A stretch of 38,836 nt of DNA from AC-50 sp035640455 (GCA_035640455.1 DASQWB010000103.1:1-38836); one strand, 5' to 3'. Numbered from the stretch's first letter, positions 23,369 through 30,346 are shown. Notes: generated from the letters alone by a model not told the origin. Program-made: numbers and translations.

Positions 23369-24771
23369 GCCGGGAACACCACCTCGGCCCGGAACGGCCC
23401 GCCGCTCTCGAGCGAGAGCGTGCCGTGCAGCTCGTCCCGCACGAGCGCGCGTACGATCGAGAGGCCGGTGCCGCTCGCCGCGCCGTCGACCCCGCGACCG
23501 TCGTCGGCGACGGCGAGGACGACGTCGCCGTCCCGCCGAGCGAGCTCGACGCGCACCCAGCGGCCGCCGTGCTCGAGCGCGTTCTGGAACAGCTCGCTGA
23601 AGACGAGCGCGAGCGCGGTCGCCCGGCTGCCGGCGAGCGAGATCGGCTCGAGCTCCGCCTCGACCTCCTTGCCCGCCGCCAGGCTCTGGACAAGCATCGA
23701 GCGCAGCCGCTCGACGAGCTCGTCGAGCTCGACGTCGTCGTCGCGGCGCTCCGTCAGCACCTCGTGCACCGCGGCGATCGCGAGGATGCGGTTGACCGAG
23801 TCGTCGAGCGCCTTCCGCGGGTCGACCTCGTGCGCGGAGCGGGCCTGGAGGCGGAGCAGCGAGGCGACTGTCTGGAGGTTGTTCTTGACCCGGTGGTGGA
23901 TCTCCTGGGCGAGGACGCCCCGCATGACCGCCCGGCCGTGCTCGAGCGCGACCGCGGCGTGGTGCGCGATCGACGCGAGCAGCGCCCGCTCGTCGTCCGA
24001 GAAGGGTGTGTTCCGATCGCACACGAGCTCGCCGATCTGCCGCCGCTTCCAGCGGAGGGGCATCCGCACGGCGTACGCACCCGCCTCCCCCTCGGGCCAC
24101 GCGATCTTGCCGTTCTCGAGCACGAGCGCAGCGCCGGTCGCGTCGAGCGCCTCCATCGTCGTCTCGACGATCGCCTCGAGCGACTCCTCGAGGTAGAGCG
24201 ACTCCGAGACCGCCTCCGAGATCCGCGCCAGCGCCTCGAGCTCGGTCACCCGGCGCCGCGCCTCGGCGTAGAGCTTCGCGTGCTCGATCGTCTGCGCCAC
24301 CTGGCCTGCGATCGCCGCCAGCAGGTCGATCTCGGCCGCCGTGAAGTTCCGCGGCCGGAGCGTACGGACGTTGAGCGCGCCGGCGAGCTTGTCGCGCGCG
24401 AGGATCGGCACCGCAAGGATCGACTCGTACTCGTCCTCGGGCAGGTTCGGAAACGACTTGAAGCGCGGGTCGAGGTGCGCCTTCTCCGGCAGCATGATCG
24501 GAGCACGCTCCGCGGCCGCGACGCCCGTGATGCCCTCCCCAGGGCGCATCCGCGGCCGCCTCGTCATCTCGTCGACGCGCGTGCCGTACGTCGCGCGGAG
24601 GACGAGCTCGTCGGCCCGCTCGTCGTAGAGATAGACGAAGCAGGCGTCGGCGCCGAGCGCGTCCGCCACCTTGCTCGCGACGAGGCCGAGCACCTCCTCG
24701 AGGTCGAGCGACGAGTTGACGGCGGCGATCGTCTCCGTCAGCAGCCGGAGGTGCCGCGCGGAGGCGTCCAC
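23365..24771 (-). CDS. GAF-domain sensor histidine kinase (PdtaS-like, HisKA_2)
   Basis: 468 residues with no membrane segment, so cytosolic. Two GAF-like sensory domains (about 20-165 and 180-290) precede the HisKA_2 dimerisation motif EIHHRVKNNLQTVASLL near 288-305, where the first His after Glu-Ile is the phosphosite. The ATPase domain has FSELFQNALEHGG (N box), VADDGRGVDG and GTGLSIVRALV. The kinase type and the linked ANTAR regulator match PdtaS-PdtaR. TACAAT lies 6 bases before the GTG, so the transcript looks leaderless. Confidence 0.92.
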   Translation of the reverse strand: MDASARHLRLLTETIAAVNSSLDLEEVLGLVASKVADALGADACFVYLYDERADELVLRATYGTRVDEMTRRPRMRPGEGITGVAAAERAPIMLPEKAHLDPRFKSFPNLPEDEYESILAVPILARDKLAGALNVRTLRPRNFTAAEIDLLAAIAGQVAQTIEHAKLYAEARRRVTELEALARISEAVSESLYLEESLEAIVETTMEALDATGAALVLENGKIAWPEGEAGAYAVRMPLRWKRRQIGELVCDRNTPFSDDERALLASIAHHAAVALEHGRAVMRGVLAQEIHHRVKNNLQTVASLLRLQARSAHEVDPRKALDDSVNRILAIAAVHEVLTERRDDDVELDELVERLRSMLVQSLAAGKEVEAELEPISLAGSRATALALVFSELFQNALEHGGRWVRVELARRDGDVVLAVADDGRGVDGAASGTGLSIVRALVRDELHGTLSLESGGPFRAEVVFPA

Positions 24772-24777
24772 GGCCCG

Positions 24778-24783
24778 ATTGTA
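24778..24783 (-). promoter_or_regulatory. probable -10 box of leaderless kinase-cupin-regulator operon
   Basis: Minus-strand TACAAT is close to consensus TATAAT and ends 6 bases before the kinase GTG. It lies in the 69-base divergent gap to the LanC gene. Confidence 0.5.
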
Positions 24784-24840
24784 GGCACCGAGCGCTGCGT
24801 CACCGGTCCGTGGCGATGCGCGGTGCGATCATGCGAGTCG

Positions 24841-26121
24841 ATGCGTGCAGGCTGCGCGGATCGGGACGAGGAGGACGCCGGGACGTTTCTCGAGGCCGCG
24901 ACGCAGCTCGGGGCCAAGCTCTGCGACGAGGCGATCTGGAACGGCGACACATGCGGATGGAGCGGACCGCTTCCCACCGTGGTCGACGGGAGCTGGACGT
25001 CGACCGTGCGGCCGTTCGGGCCCGAGCTCTACAGCGGAACCAGCGGTGTCGCGCTTGCGCTCGCGCGCCTGTACCGGGCTACGGGCGAGGAGCGCTTCGC
25101 AGCCACCGCAGCAGCCGGCGTGCGGGACGCGCTCGCCCGGCTCGGCGAGATCCCGCCGCTTCTGCGTTGCAGCTTCTACACGGGCTTCGCCGGCATCGCG
25201 GCCGCGGCGCTCGAGCTCGGCGAGGCGCTCGAGGACGATCGCTGGATCCAGACCGGTCTCCGCCTGCTCACCGGCCTCGGCCAGATCGATCCCGAAGTCC
25301 AGGCGGCCGACGTGCTCTCCGGGATTGCCGGCACGATCCCCGTCCTCCTCGACGTCCATCGCCGATATCGGTCGACCGAAAGCCTCGAGGCCGCGGTGCG
25401 GTTCGGCTCGTTCCTCGTGGCCGACGCGAACCGCAGCGACGACGCCTGGTCGTGGTCCTCCCGCGGCACTGCGACACCGCCCGGCGACCGCGATCTGGCG
25501 GGGCTCGCACACGGCGCCGCCGGCATCGCGCGAGCGCTGCTCGAGCTTCACCGCGTCACCGACGACGAGAGCTTTCGGGCTGCCGCCGACGGCGGCTTCC
25601 GCTACGAGCAGCGCTGGTTCAGCTCCGCCCGTGAGAACTGGGCCGACGTGCGTGCGGTCGACCCCGACGGCAACGCCGGCGCGGGCGCATACCTGGTGCA
25701 GTGGTGCTATGGAGCCGCCGGGATCGGACTGGCGCACCTGCGGGCGTACGAGCTGCTGGGCGACGTCGGGCACAGGCTCGCCGCCGAGGCCGCGCTGCGC
25801 ACCGTCACCCGCGACCTGCGTGCGTTCCCCGACAACCTCCAGCCGAACTACTCGCTCTGCCACGGGGTCTGCGGCAACGCCGACCTGCTCCTGGGTGCCG
25901 CCGCGGTCTTCGGCGACGCGGAGCCGGCGCGGTTGGCGGCGCAGATCGGGCGTGAGGGCGTCGCCCGCCACCTCCGTCGGTCCGATCCGTGGCCGAGCGG
26001 CGCCGCCGACGGGCGTGAAACCCCCGGGCTCATGTGGGGCATCGCCGGAACCGCCCACTTCTACCTGCGGCTGCACGACCCCGCCGAGACGCCCTCCCTC
26101 CTGCTTCCCGTCCCGGGCTGA
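24841..26121 (+). CDS. stand-alone LanC-type lanthionine cyclase
   Basis: Zinc enzyme expected to add Cys thiols to dehydrated Ser/Thr in a precursor peptide. 426 residues with the repeating GxxG-type segments of an alpha-toroid (YSGTSGVALALARLY, GFAGIAAAALELGE, DVLSGIAGTIPVLLD, GLAHGAAGIARALLE, WCYGAAGIGLAHLR). The zinc ligands Cys289 (WCYG), Cys340 and His341 (LCHGVCG) are present, and His224 is in GLAHG. RENWADVR and the end GLMWGIAGTAHFYLRLHDP resemble the cyclase part of LanM enzymes. The start is ATG 24841; an in-frame GTG lies 21 bases upstream. It faces the lyase-kinase gene tail to tail, 18 bases apart, although class III/IV enzymes normally carry this domain fused. Confidence 0.88.
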   Translation: MRAGCADRDEEDAGTFLEAATQLGAKLCDEAIWNGDTCGWSGPLPTVVDGSWTSTVRPFGPELYSGTSGVALALARLYRATGEERFAATAAAGVRDALARLGEIPPLLRCSFYTGFAGIAAAALELGEALEDDRWIQTGLRLLTGLGQIDPEVQAADVLSGIAGTIPVLLDVHRRYRSTESLEAAVRFGSFLVADANRSDDAWSWSSRGTATPPGDRDLAGLAHGAAGIARALLELHRVTDDESFRAAADGGFRYEQRWFSSARENWADVRAVDPDGNAGAGAYLVQWCYGAAGIGLAHLRAYELLGDVGHRLAAEAALRTVTRDLRAFPDNLQPNYSLCHGVCGNADLLLGAAAVFGDAEPARLAAQIGREGVARHLRRSDPWPSGAADGRETPGLMWGIAGTAHFYLRLHDPAETPSLLLPVPG

Positions 26122-26139
26122 GGGCGGATCGGCGCTTCG

Positions 26140-27729
26140 TCAGGCCGCGACCGCGAGCCGGCGGCGCGGGCGTGGGTTCCGGACCACGCGCAGGTCGCGG
26201 CCGGGGAGTCTCTCGACCTCGGGATCTTGGCGCGAACGCCGCGGACGGCGCCGCACCGGAGCCTCCGCCGCCGGGAGCGAGCCCGCGTAGCGCTCCAGGG
26301 TGGCAGCCGCCTCTGCCGCTTCCGGCCGGCGCAGCGGATCGGCGTCGAGGAGCGCCGCCACGAGCGCCCGCGCCGCCCGCGGCACCCCTTTGCGGAGCGT
26401 CCCCAGCGGTCGCCGGCGATCGTGGAACGTGCCCGCGGCAAGTACTTCGTCGAGATCCGGCTGGAAGGAGGTCAAGAGCTGGTAGATCGTCGCGCCGAGG
26501 GCGTAGAGGTCCTCGGGAAGGTTGGTGCCCGTGACGGCGCCGAGTCGCAGCTCGGGCGGCGTGAACGCCGGCGTCCCGTATGGCTCGTCACAGGGGTCGT
26601 CGAGCTGGACGGCGCCCTCGAAGTCGAGCGGGCGAACGGCCCCTTCGGGGGTCAGCATGAGGTTGGCAGGCTTGCAGTCGCGCCACGCCCAGCCCGCGGC
26701 GTGGATTCGAGCCACGACGCGAGCGGCCGCTGCCCCCGCGGCCAGCGCCTCCTCGACCCGCAGCTTCGCGCGGGGTCGCATACACAGCGCGACCAGCGGC
26801 TCCCCCTCGATGTGCTCGAGGACGAGATAGCGATGCCCCTCGACGTCGAAGGCGGTTCGCACCTCCGCCGCCGCGACGCTCGCAGGAAGCTGCCGCAGGA
26901 CTCTCTCCTCGTGAAGGATCAGTCCACGGCCGTCGATGCCGTTCCAGCCCGTCTCGCCGTGGAGCCGACCCTCCTTGACGATGCAGTAGGTCGCCGGCGT
27001 CTCCCGGATGTCGACGCCGCGATAGACGCCGCCCTTCCCGCGCTGCGAGAGGATGTCGTAGACGAGCACCTGCGTGAGCAGCGGGCTTTCGGAATCGAAG
27101 CGTTCGGCGGCGGGATCGAAGGGGTTGACGATCCAGTCGGGGACCGCTTTCCCCGGCAGGCGCTGGTCGGGCACGAACTTCCCCGTCGGATCCCGAATCG
27201 CCGGAGACCGGAACCCGTCGGACTCCTCCACGATGAGCGGGGCGAAGCCGCCGTACCGGTAGTAGACGCAGCCACCGTCCCGGTACGGCAGGTCGTAGGG
27301 CACCGGAGGAGCTCGGAGGCCGGCCGTGCGCCGATCGAGCTCGGCCGCGAGCCGTACGGCATCCTCGGGATCCTTCGGGTAGACGGTCATGAACTTGCCG
27401 ACCTGGCTGAAGCCGTAGCGCAGGCCGCTGTTGAGCTGCCCGAGCGTGTCGAGGCTCGCCACGGCCTTGAAGAGCGTGCCGGTCGACGCCAGAAGCGGCG
27501 CGCACGCCTCCATCACCGCCACGGCGTCGAGGACGGTTGCAGACACATGCAGCTTGAAGCCCTGCGGCGGGTCGTCGGCCTCCGCAACGCGGCTGAACCT
27601 CCAGGGCGAATCGCCGTCCTCGAGCGGCAGGAAGGTGTCGACGAGCTCGCGCCAGCGCTCGGCATGCCGCAGGCGCGCCGTGCGGGCAGCTGCGGCGTCG
27701 GGGCGGCGAGCGTCGGCGTGCAGGGTCAT
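26140..27729 (-). CDS. lanthipeptide synthetase with lyase and kinase domains but no cyclase domain
   Basis: 529 residues resembling the N-terminal two-thirds of class III/IV synthetases. The lyase domain (about 1-220) has GFKLHVSATVLDAV with Lys59 and His61, expected to eliminate phosphate from phospho-Ser/Thr. The kinase domain (about 235-485) has VKEG (Lys252), WRDCKPANLML (Asp351, Lys353, Asn356), LDFEGAV (Asp369) and PPE at 391. After a kinase C-lobe it ends in a ~40-residue Arg/Pro-rich tail instead of a LanC domain. The ATG overlaps the stop of the first precursor gene (ATGA). It should phosphorylate and dehydrate the linked precursors, with cyclisation by the convergent LanC. Confidence 0.88.
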   Translation of the reverse strand: MTLHADARRPDAAAARTARLRHAERWRELVDTFLPLEDGDSPWRFSRVAEADDPPQGFKLHVSATVLDAVAVMEACAPLLASTGTLFKAVASLDTLGQLNSGLRYGFSQVGKFMTVYPKDPEDAVRLAAELDRRTAGLRAPPVPYDLPYRDGGCVYYRYGGFAPLIVEESDGFRSPAIRDPTGKFVPDQRLPGKAVPDWIVNPFDPAAERFDSESPLLTQVLVYDILSQRGKGGVYRGVDIRETPATYCIVKEGRLHGETGWNGIDGRGLILHEERVLRQLPASVAAAEVRTAFDVEGHRYLVLEHIEGEPLVALCMRPRAKLRVEEALAAGAAAARVVARIHAAGWAWRDCKPANLMLTPEGAVRPLDFEGAVQLDDPCDEPYGTPAFTPPELRLGAVTGTNLPEDLYALGATIYQLLTSFQPDLDEVLAAGTFHDRRRPLGTLRKGVPRAARALVAALLDADPLRRPEAAEAAATLERYAGSLPAAEAPVRRRPRRSRQDPEVERLPGRDLRVVRNPRPRRRLAVAA

Positions 27730-28058
27730 CGCGGAATCGAATCGACGTAGTCGAGGTCGACCCCGCCCGTCGTGGTGGTGGCGCCGGTGCCTTGGCAGCA
27801 GTGGGTGACGGGCGTCGCGATGGTCGAGAGGGTCAGCCACGTGGCGCTGTCGCACGTGCACGCGTCGACGTCGCCTGCGGCCATCGCAGCCAGCTCACCA
27901 GGGGTCGACGCAAACAGCTCGAGGTACGCCGCCATGGCGGGCGTGCCTGGGCCGGCCCGGAGGGCGTCCCGGCCCAGGCTACGCACTCGCTCGGCGAACT
28001 CGTGATCGTGGTAAACCCGCTCGGTGACCGCTCGGGCCCGTCGCCCAAGGGCCGACAT
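27726..28058 (-). CDS. lanthipeptide precursor 1
   Basis: 110 residues. The leader of ~60 residues contains YHDHEFAERV and AGPGTPAMAAYLELFASTPG. The core has ACTCDSATWLTLS (Cys67, Cys69), TPVTHCC (Cys87, Cys88), a short Thr run and a distinctive tail GGVDLDYVDSIPR not found in the other two. The ATG start places the conserved His-Asp at residues 17-18, exactly as in the paralogues. Its TGA overlaps the synthetase ATG, coupling precursor and enzyme translation. No ribosome site is seen; it starts 8 bases after the stop of precursor 2. Confidence 0.85.
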   Translation of the reverse strand: MSALGRRARAVTERVYHDHEFAERVRSLGRDALRAGPGTPAMAAYLELFASTPGELAAMAAGDVDACTCDSATWLTLSTIATPVTHCCQGTGATTTTGGVDLDYVDSIPR

Positions 28059-28066
28059 GCCGCGGT

Positions 28067-28372
28067 CTAGACGTTGGTGCTCGTCGTCGTCGTCGTGGTC
28101 GCACCGCAGCAGGTCGGCACGGGAGTCACGATGCTCGACAGCGTCACCCACGTGGCGCTGTTGCAGGTGCAGGCCGCGGCCCCTCCCGTGGCGCCCATCC
28201 CGGCCAGCGCACCGGGCGTCGCAGCGAACTCGTCGAAGTAGGCGTCCATCTCCGCGCTCCCCGGGCCGGCCTGGAGCGCCGCCATGCCCTTTTTCTTCAA
28301 CTCCTCGGCGTAACTCGGGTCGTGCACGACCCGCGTGGCCACCTCGTGCAGCTTGCTCAGATCGACCGCCAT
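28067..28372 (-). CDS. lanthipeptide precursor 2
   Basis: 101 residues. The leader (about 1-64) is charged and helical: DLSKLHEVATRVVHDPSYAE then AYFDEFAATPGALAGMG. The core has ACTCNSATWVTLSS (Cys68, Cys70), TPVPTCC (Cys88, Cys89) and six Thr in a row before STNV. Four Cys and many Ser/Thr allow up to four thioether rings. A Gly-Gly at 63-64 just before the core could be a protease site, but the paralogues lack it. AAAGGAG at 28378-28384 is a good ribosome site. Confidence 0.88.
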   Translation of the reverse strand: MAVDLSKLHEVATRVVHDPSYAEELKKKGMAALQAGPGSAEMDAYFDEFAATPGALAGMGATGGAAACTCNSATWVTLSSIVTPVPTCCGATTTTTTSTNV

Positions 28373-28444
28373 CTGCGGCTCCTTTCCACACTTCCGGGCC
28401 GACGCGCCCGTAACCAAAAGATCATCGTCATGCCGCCTCGAACC

Positions 28445-28486
28445 GGCAATGAGTCGCCGGAACCATCTTCGGCCCACCCGGGGATC
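28445..28486 (-). promoter_or_regulatory. conserved block upstream of precursor 2
   Basis: Read on the plus strand, the block has GGCAATG, then GGAAC 14 bases on, then ATCTT and GGGGATC. It matches the block at 28867-28907 at about 31 of 41 positions. It lies about 75-115 bases upstream of the precursor 2 start. Candidate promoter or binding site for the linked LuxR-type regulator, or a remnant of gene duplication. Confidence 0.5.
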
Positions 28487-28503
28487 CAGTGGCCTGGACC
28501 GCC

Positions 28504-28523
28504 GGCCGCGCTTACTGGCGGCC
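28504..28523 (-). terminator. hairpin at the stop of precursor 3
   Basis: GGCCGC and GCGGCC pair around an 8-base loop that contains the TAA stop of precursor 3. There is no T-tract. It may reduce read-through into precursor 2 or protect the upstream mRNA. Confidence 0.3.
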
Positions 28524-28814
28524 GCTCGTCGTCGTCGTCGTGGTCGCGGCGCAGCAGGTGACGATCGGGGTCATCACGGTGGAGAGCGTCGTCCACGTGG
28601 TGCTGTCGCACAGGCAGGCGCTGTCGGGGCCGACGCCCATGCCGGCCAGATCGCCGGGTGTCGCGGCGAACTCGTCGAAGTACGCCTCGAACTCCGGCGT
28701 CCCAGGCCCTTGCCGAATCGCCTCGAGCGCCATCTCCTTCATCCGCTGCGCGAACGGGGGATCGTGGACGAGGCGGGCGGCCACGCTCTGGAATCGGCTC
28801 AAGTCCGGCGGCAT
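28512..28814 (-). CDS. lanthipeptide precursor 3
   Basis: 100 residues from ATG 28814. The leader DLSRFQSVAARLVHDPPFAQ and AYFDEFAATPGDLAGMG matches precursor 2 closely. The core has ACLCDSTTWTTLS (Cys67, Cys69), TPIVTCC (Cys87, Cys88) and a run of six Thr before SGRQ. An in-frame TTG 57 bases upstream would lengthen it, but the chosen ATG gives a leader of exactly the same length as the paralogues. Ribosome site weak. The conserved regulatory block lies about 53 bases upstream. Confidence 0.87.
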   Translation of the reverse strand: MPPDLSRFQSVAARLVHDPPFAQRMKEMALEAIRQGPGTPEFEAYFDEFAATPGDLAGMGVGPDSACLCDSTTWTTLSTVMTPIVTCCAATTTTTTSGRQ

Positions 28815-28866
28815 GGTAGGAGTCGCCCCGAGCGACGGGCGATTGTCGCCGCGGACCTCCAGTCGA

Positions 28867-28907
28867 GGCAATGGACCTCGGGAACTATCTTGGATCCATC
28901 GGGGATC
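28867..28907 (-). promoter_or_regulatory. conserved block upstream of precursor 3
   Basis: Plus-strand order GGCAATG, GGAAC (14 bases on), ATCTT, GGGGATC, as in the block before precursor 2, with one base less between GGAAC and GGGGATC. It falls in the gap between the regulator stop and precursor 3. Confidence 0.5.
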
Positions 28908-28916
28908 ACAGACGGC

Positions 28917-29606
28917 TCAGCGGAGGCTGTTGTTCCCGGAGTTGACGTTTCGCCACGTGCCGTCGCTCCGGCGCGCCCACACCGCCGCTTCGGCTCGCGT
29001 CGCGAGCTTGAGCTTCTTGAGGATGTGGTGGACGTGATTCTTCACGGTCGGTAGCTCGATCCGCAGCTCCCGCGCGATCTCCTTGTTCGAGAGGCCGCGC
29101 GAGATGAGCGCGACGACGTCGAGCTCTCGGCTCGTCAGCAGCGGATGCGGCGGCGGCGCAGCGTTCCCTGCGGCGATCACGCGGCCGAGCAGCGCGGCCG
29201 CAACCTGCGGTGGACACGCCACCCGGCCCGCGGCGACGGATTCCGCCGCCACGACCAGTCCGTCGAGCGAGTCCTCCGCCAGCACGAACCCCCGCACCCC
29301 GGCCTCCGCGAGCGCGAGCGTCCGCGCCTCTTCCTCGACCGGCACGTCGAAGGCGACGACGCGCGGGGAGTCGCAGGCCCCCAAGGCCCGGACCGCTGCC
29401 ACGGCCTCGATCTCCGAGGCATCCACGAGCACGACGTCCGGCAGGCTCTGGCGGTACCGCTCCACGCCCTCGGTAGCGCCGGCGGCAGTCGCGACGACGC
29501 GAAAGCCGGCCTGTGCGAGCGCGGCGCTTAGGAGCTCCCGGGCGAGCGCCCCCCGCCGGACCACGAGCACGCGAAGCGAGCGCTTGCCATCGTCCACTAC
29601 CGACAC
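28917..29606 (-). CDS. LuxR/NarL-type transcriptional regulator with atypical receiver domain
   Basis: 229 residues. The N-terminal ~130 have a receiver-like fold: Asp62 sits in VVLVDAS at the phosphoacceptor position. The acidic pair after strand 1 is replaced (VVRRG), and the Lys that should follow strand 5 is missing (GFVLAED), so ordinary phosphorylation is doubtful. The C-terminal helix-turn-helix (about 156-215) has LTSRELDVVALISRGLSNKE and TVKNHVHHILKKL, typical of LuxR. AAGGA lies about 10 bases before the GTG. It precedes the three precursor genes in the same direction and is the likely cluster regulator. Confidence 0.85.
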   Translation of the reverse strand: MSVVDDGKRSLRVLVVRRGALARELLSAALAQAGFRVVATAAGATEGVERYRQSLPDVVLVDASEIEAVAAVRALGACDSPRVVAFDVPVEEEARTLALAEAGVRGFVLAEDSLDGLVVAAESVAAGRVACPPQVAAALLGRVIAAGNAAPPPHPLLTSRELDVVALISRGLSNKEIARELRIELPTVKNHVHHILKKLKLATRAEAAVWARRSDGTWRNVNSGNNSLR

Positions 29607-29792
29607 CGCGCCGCCGTCCTTGCCGAGCGAGTCTCGTCAGCAACGAGCAAACCGCATCCTCCTCACTGCCTGCCCGGATTGCGAAGCTACGCCGTTGCGC
29701 GCAAGTCGTCAATCAAGAAGGCAAGCCGCCGATCGACGTTAGACGCCGACGAAGCGCCAAGAGTCTGTCCGGTCGCGCTCCTCGGCCCGAAT

Positions 29793-29809
29793 GGCGCCGG
29801 CACGGCGCC
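29793..29809. other. short inverted repeat in the regulator/PRC-barrel intergenic region
   Basis: GGCGCC repeated around GGCAC. It lies in the ~275-base gap between the divergent LuxR-type regulator and the PRC-barrel gene. The rest of the gap is comparatively AT-rich near 29820-29870 and shows no gene. Confidence 0.35.
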
Positions 29810-29868
29810 TGCTCGACCTTTAACACAATGCTTACGAGCGAGAAGGGTTTTTCTTTAGAGACGTGGAA

Positions 29869-29874
29869 TAGCTT
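29869..29874 (+). promoter_or_regulatory. probable -10 box of leaderless PRC-barrel gene
   Basis: TAGCTT fits TANNNT and is followed by 7 bases and GTG 29882. The AT-rich sequence just upstream (GGGTTTTTCTTTAG) suits a promoter. Confidence 0.45.
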
Positions 29875-29881
29875 CGGCAAC

Positions 29882-30136
29882 GTGAGCGCTCTCGCCGTCG
29901 ACCTCCGCCGCACCGCCGGATACATCGTCGCCGATAGCCGCGGGCGCCTGGTCGGCAAGGTGGAGTGCCCGATGTACGGCACCGCGCCCGACGTTCCGGA
30001 TGCGCTCTCCGTGCGCGCCGGCTTCCTGTCGCGGCGTCGCCGGCTCGTTCCCGCCGACGCGATCGACCAGATCGACGGGGCGAGCGGCGTGATCGGCCTG
30101 CGCGTCGAGCGCGAGGCGATCCGCAGCTTCCTCTAG
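29882..30136 (+). CDS. PRC-barrel domain protein
   Basis: 84 residues from GTG 29882. The sequence GYIVADSRGRLVGKVECPMYG followed by RRRLVPADAIDQID is a PRC-barrel, a small beta-barrel found in RNA-processing and photosynthetic proteins and in stand-alone proteins of unknown role. An in-frame ATG at 29828 would add 18 residues, but that stretch is AT-rich and looks like promoter. The GTG has a well-placed TANNNT box. A strong hairpin follows the stop. Confidence 0.75.
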   Translation: MSALAVDLRRTAGYIVADSRGRLVGKVECPMYGTAPDVPDALSVRAGFLSRRRRLVPADAIDQIDGASGVIGLRVEREAIRSFL

Positions 30137-30155
30137 AGCAGTTTCTTCCTAGCGA

Positions 30156-30178
30156 GCGGCGAAGGGGGGCTTCGCCGC
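30156..30178 (+). terminator. hairpin after the PRC-barrel gene
   Basis: GCGGCGAAG and CTTCGCCGC form a perfect 9-base-pair stem around a GGGGG loop, 20 bases after the stop. There is no T-tract. Confidence 0.5.
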
Positions 30179-30209
30179 GGTCCGGCACCACAGCGACCGG
30201 CCCCCGAAA

Positions 30210-30244
30210 CGACCACGAGGTGCCTAGAAAGCACCTCGCGGTCG
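30210..30244. terminator. strong inverted repeat between convergent PRC-barrel and glnA genes
   Basis: CGACC-A-CGAGGTGC and GCACCTCG-C-GGTCG pair at 13 of 14 positions around a 7-base loop (CTAGAAA). It could serve as a terminator for either direction. More GC-rich inverted sequence follows to 30300. Confidence 0.55.
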
Positions 30245-30346
30245 GCCGTCAGCGGCTCCGCGCTACCGCAGGGCCGCGCAGAGCCGTGAGGCTCGATTCT
30301 CTCGCGCCGTCGGGCGGCGAGCAAGTACCAATCGATATCTCGCTTC

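Noticed and set aside
22485..24771. Kinase-cupin-ANTAR operon as the lanthipeptide regulator
   Set aside because: It is complete in itself and divergent from LanC only; the precursor genes have their own linked LuxR-type regulator.
26227..27750. Long plus-strand frame opposite the lyase-kinase
   Set aside because: The minus strand carries clear kinase and lyase motifs and is coupled to precursor 1; the plus frame has none.
28024..28561. Possible CRISPR or tandem repeat from similar repeated stretches
   Set aside because: The similarity comes from paralogous precursor genes and Thr-codon runs, not regularly spaced repeats with spacers.
29828..29881. Upstream ATG extension of the PRC-barrel gene
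   Set aside because: The stretch is AT-rich, has no ribosome site, and contains the probable promoter for the GTG start at 29882.
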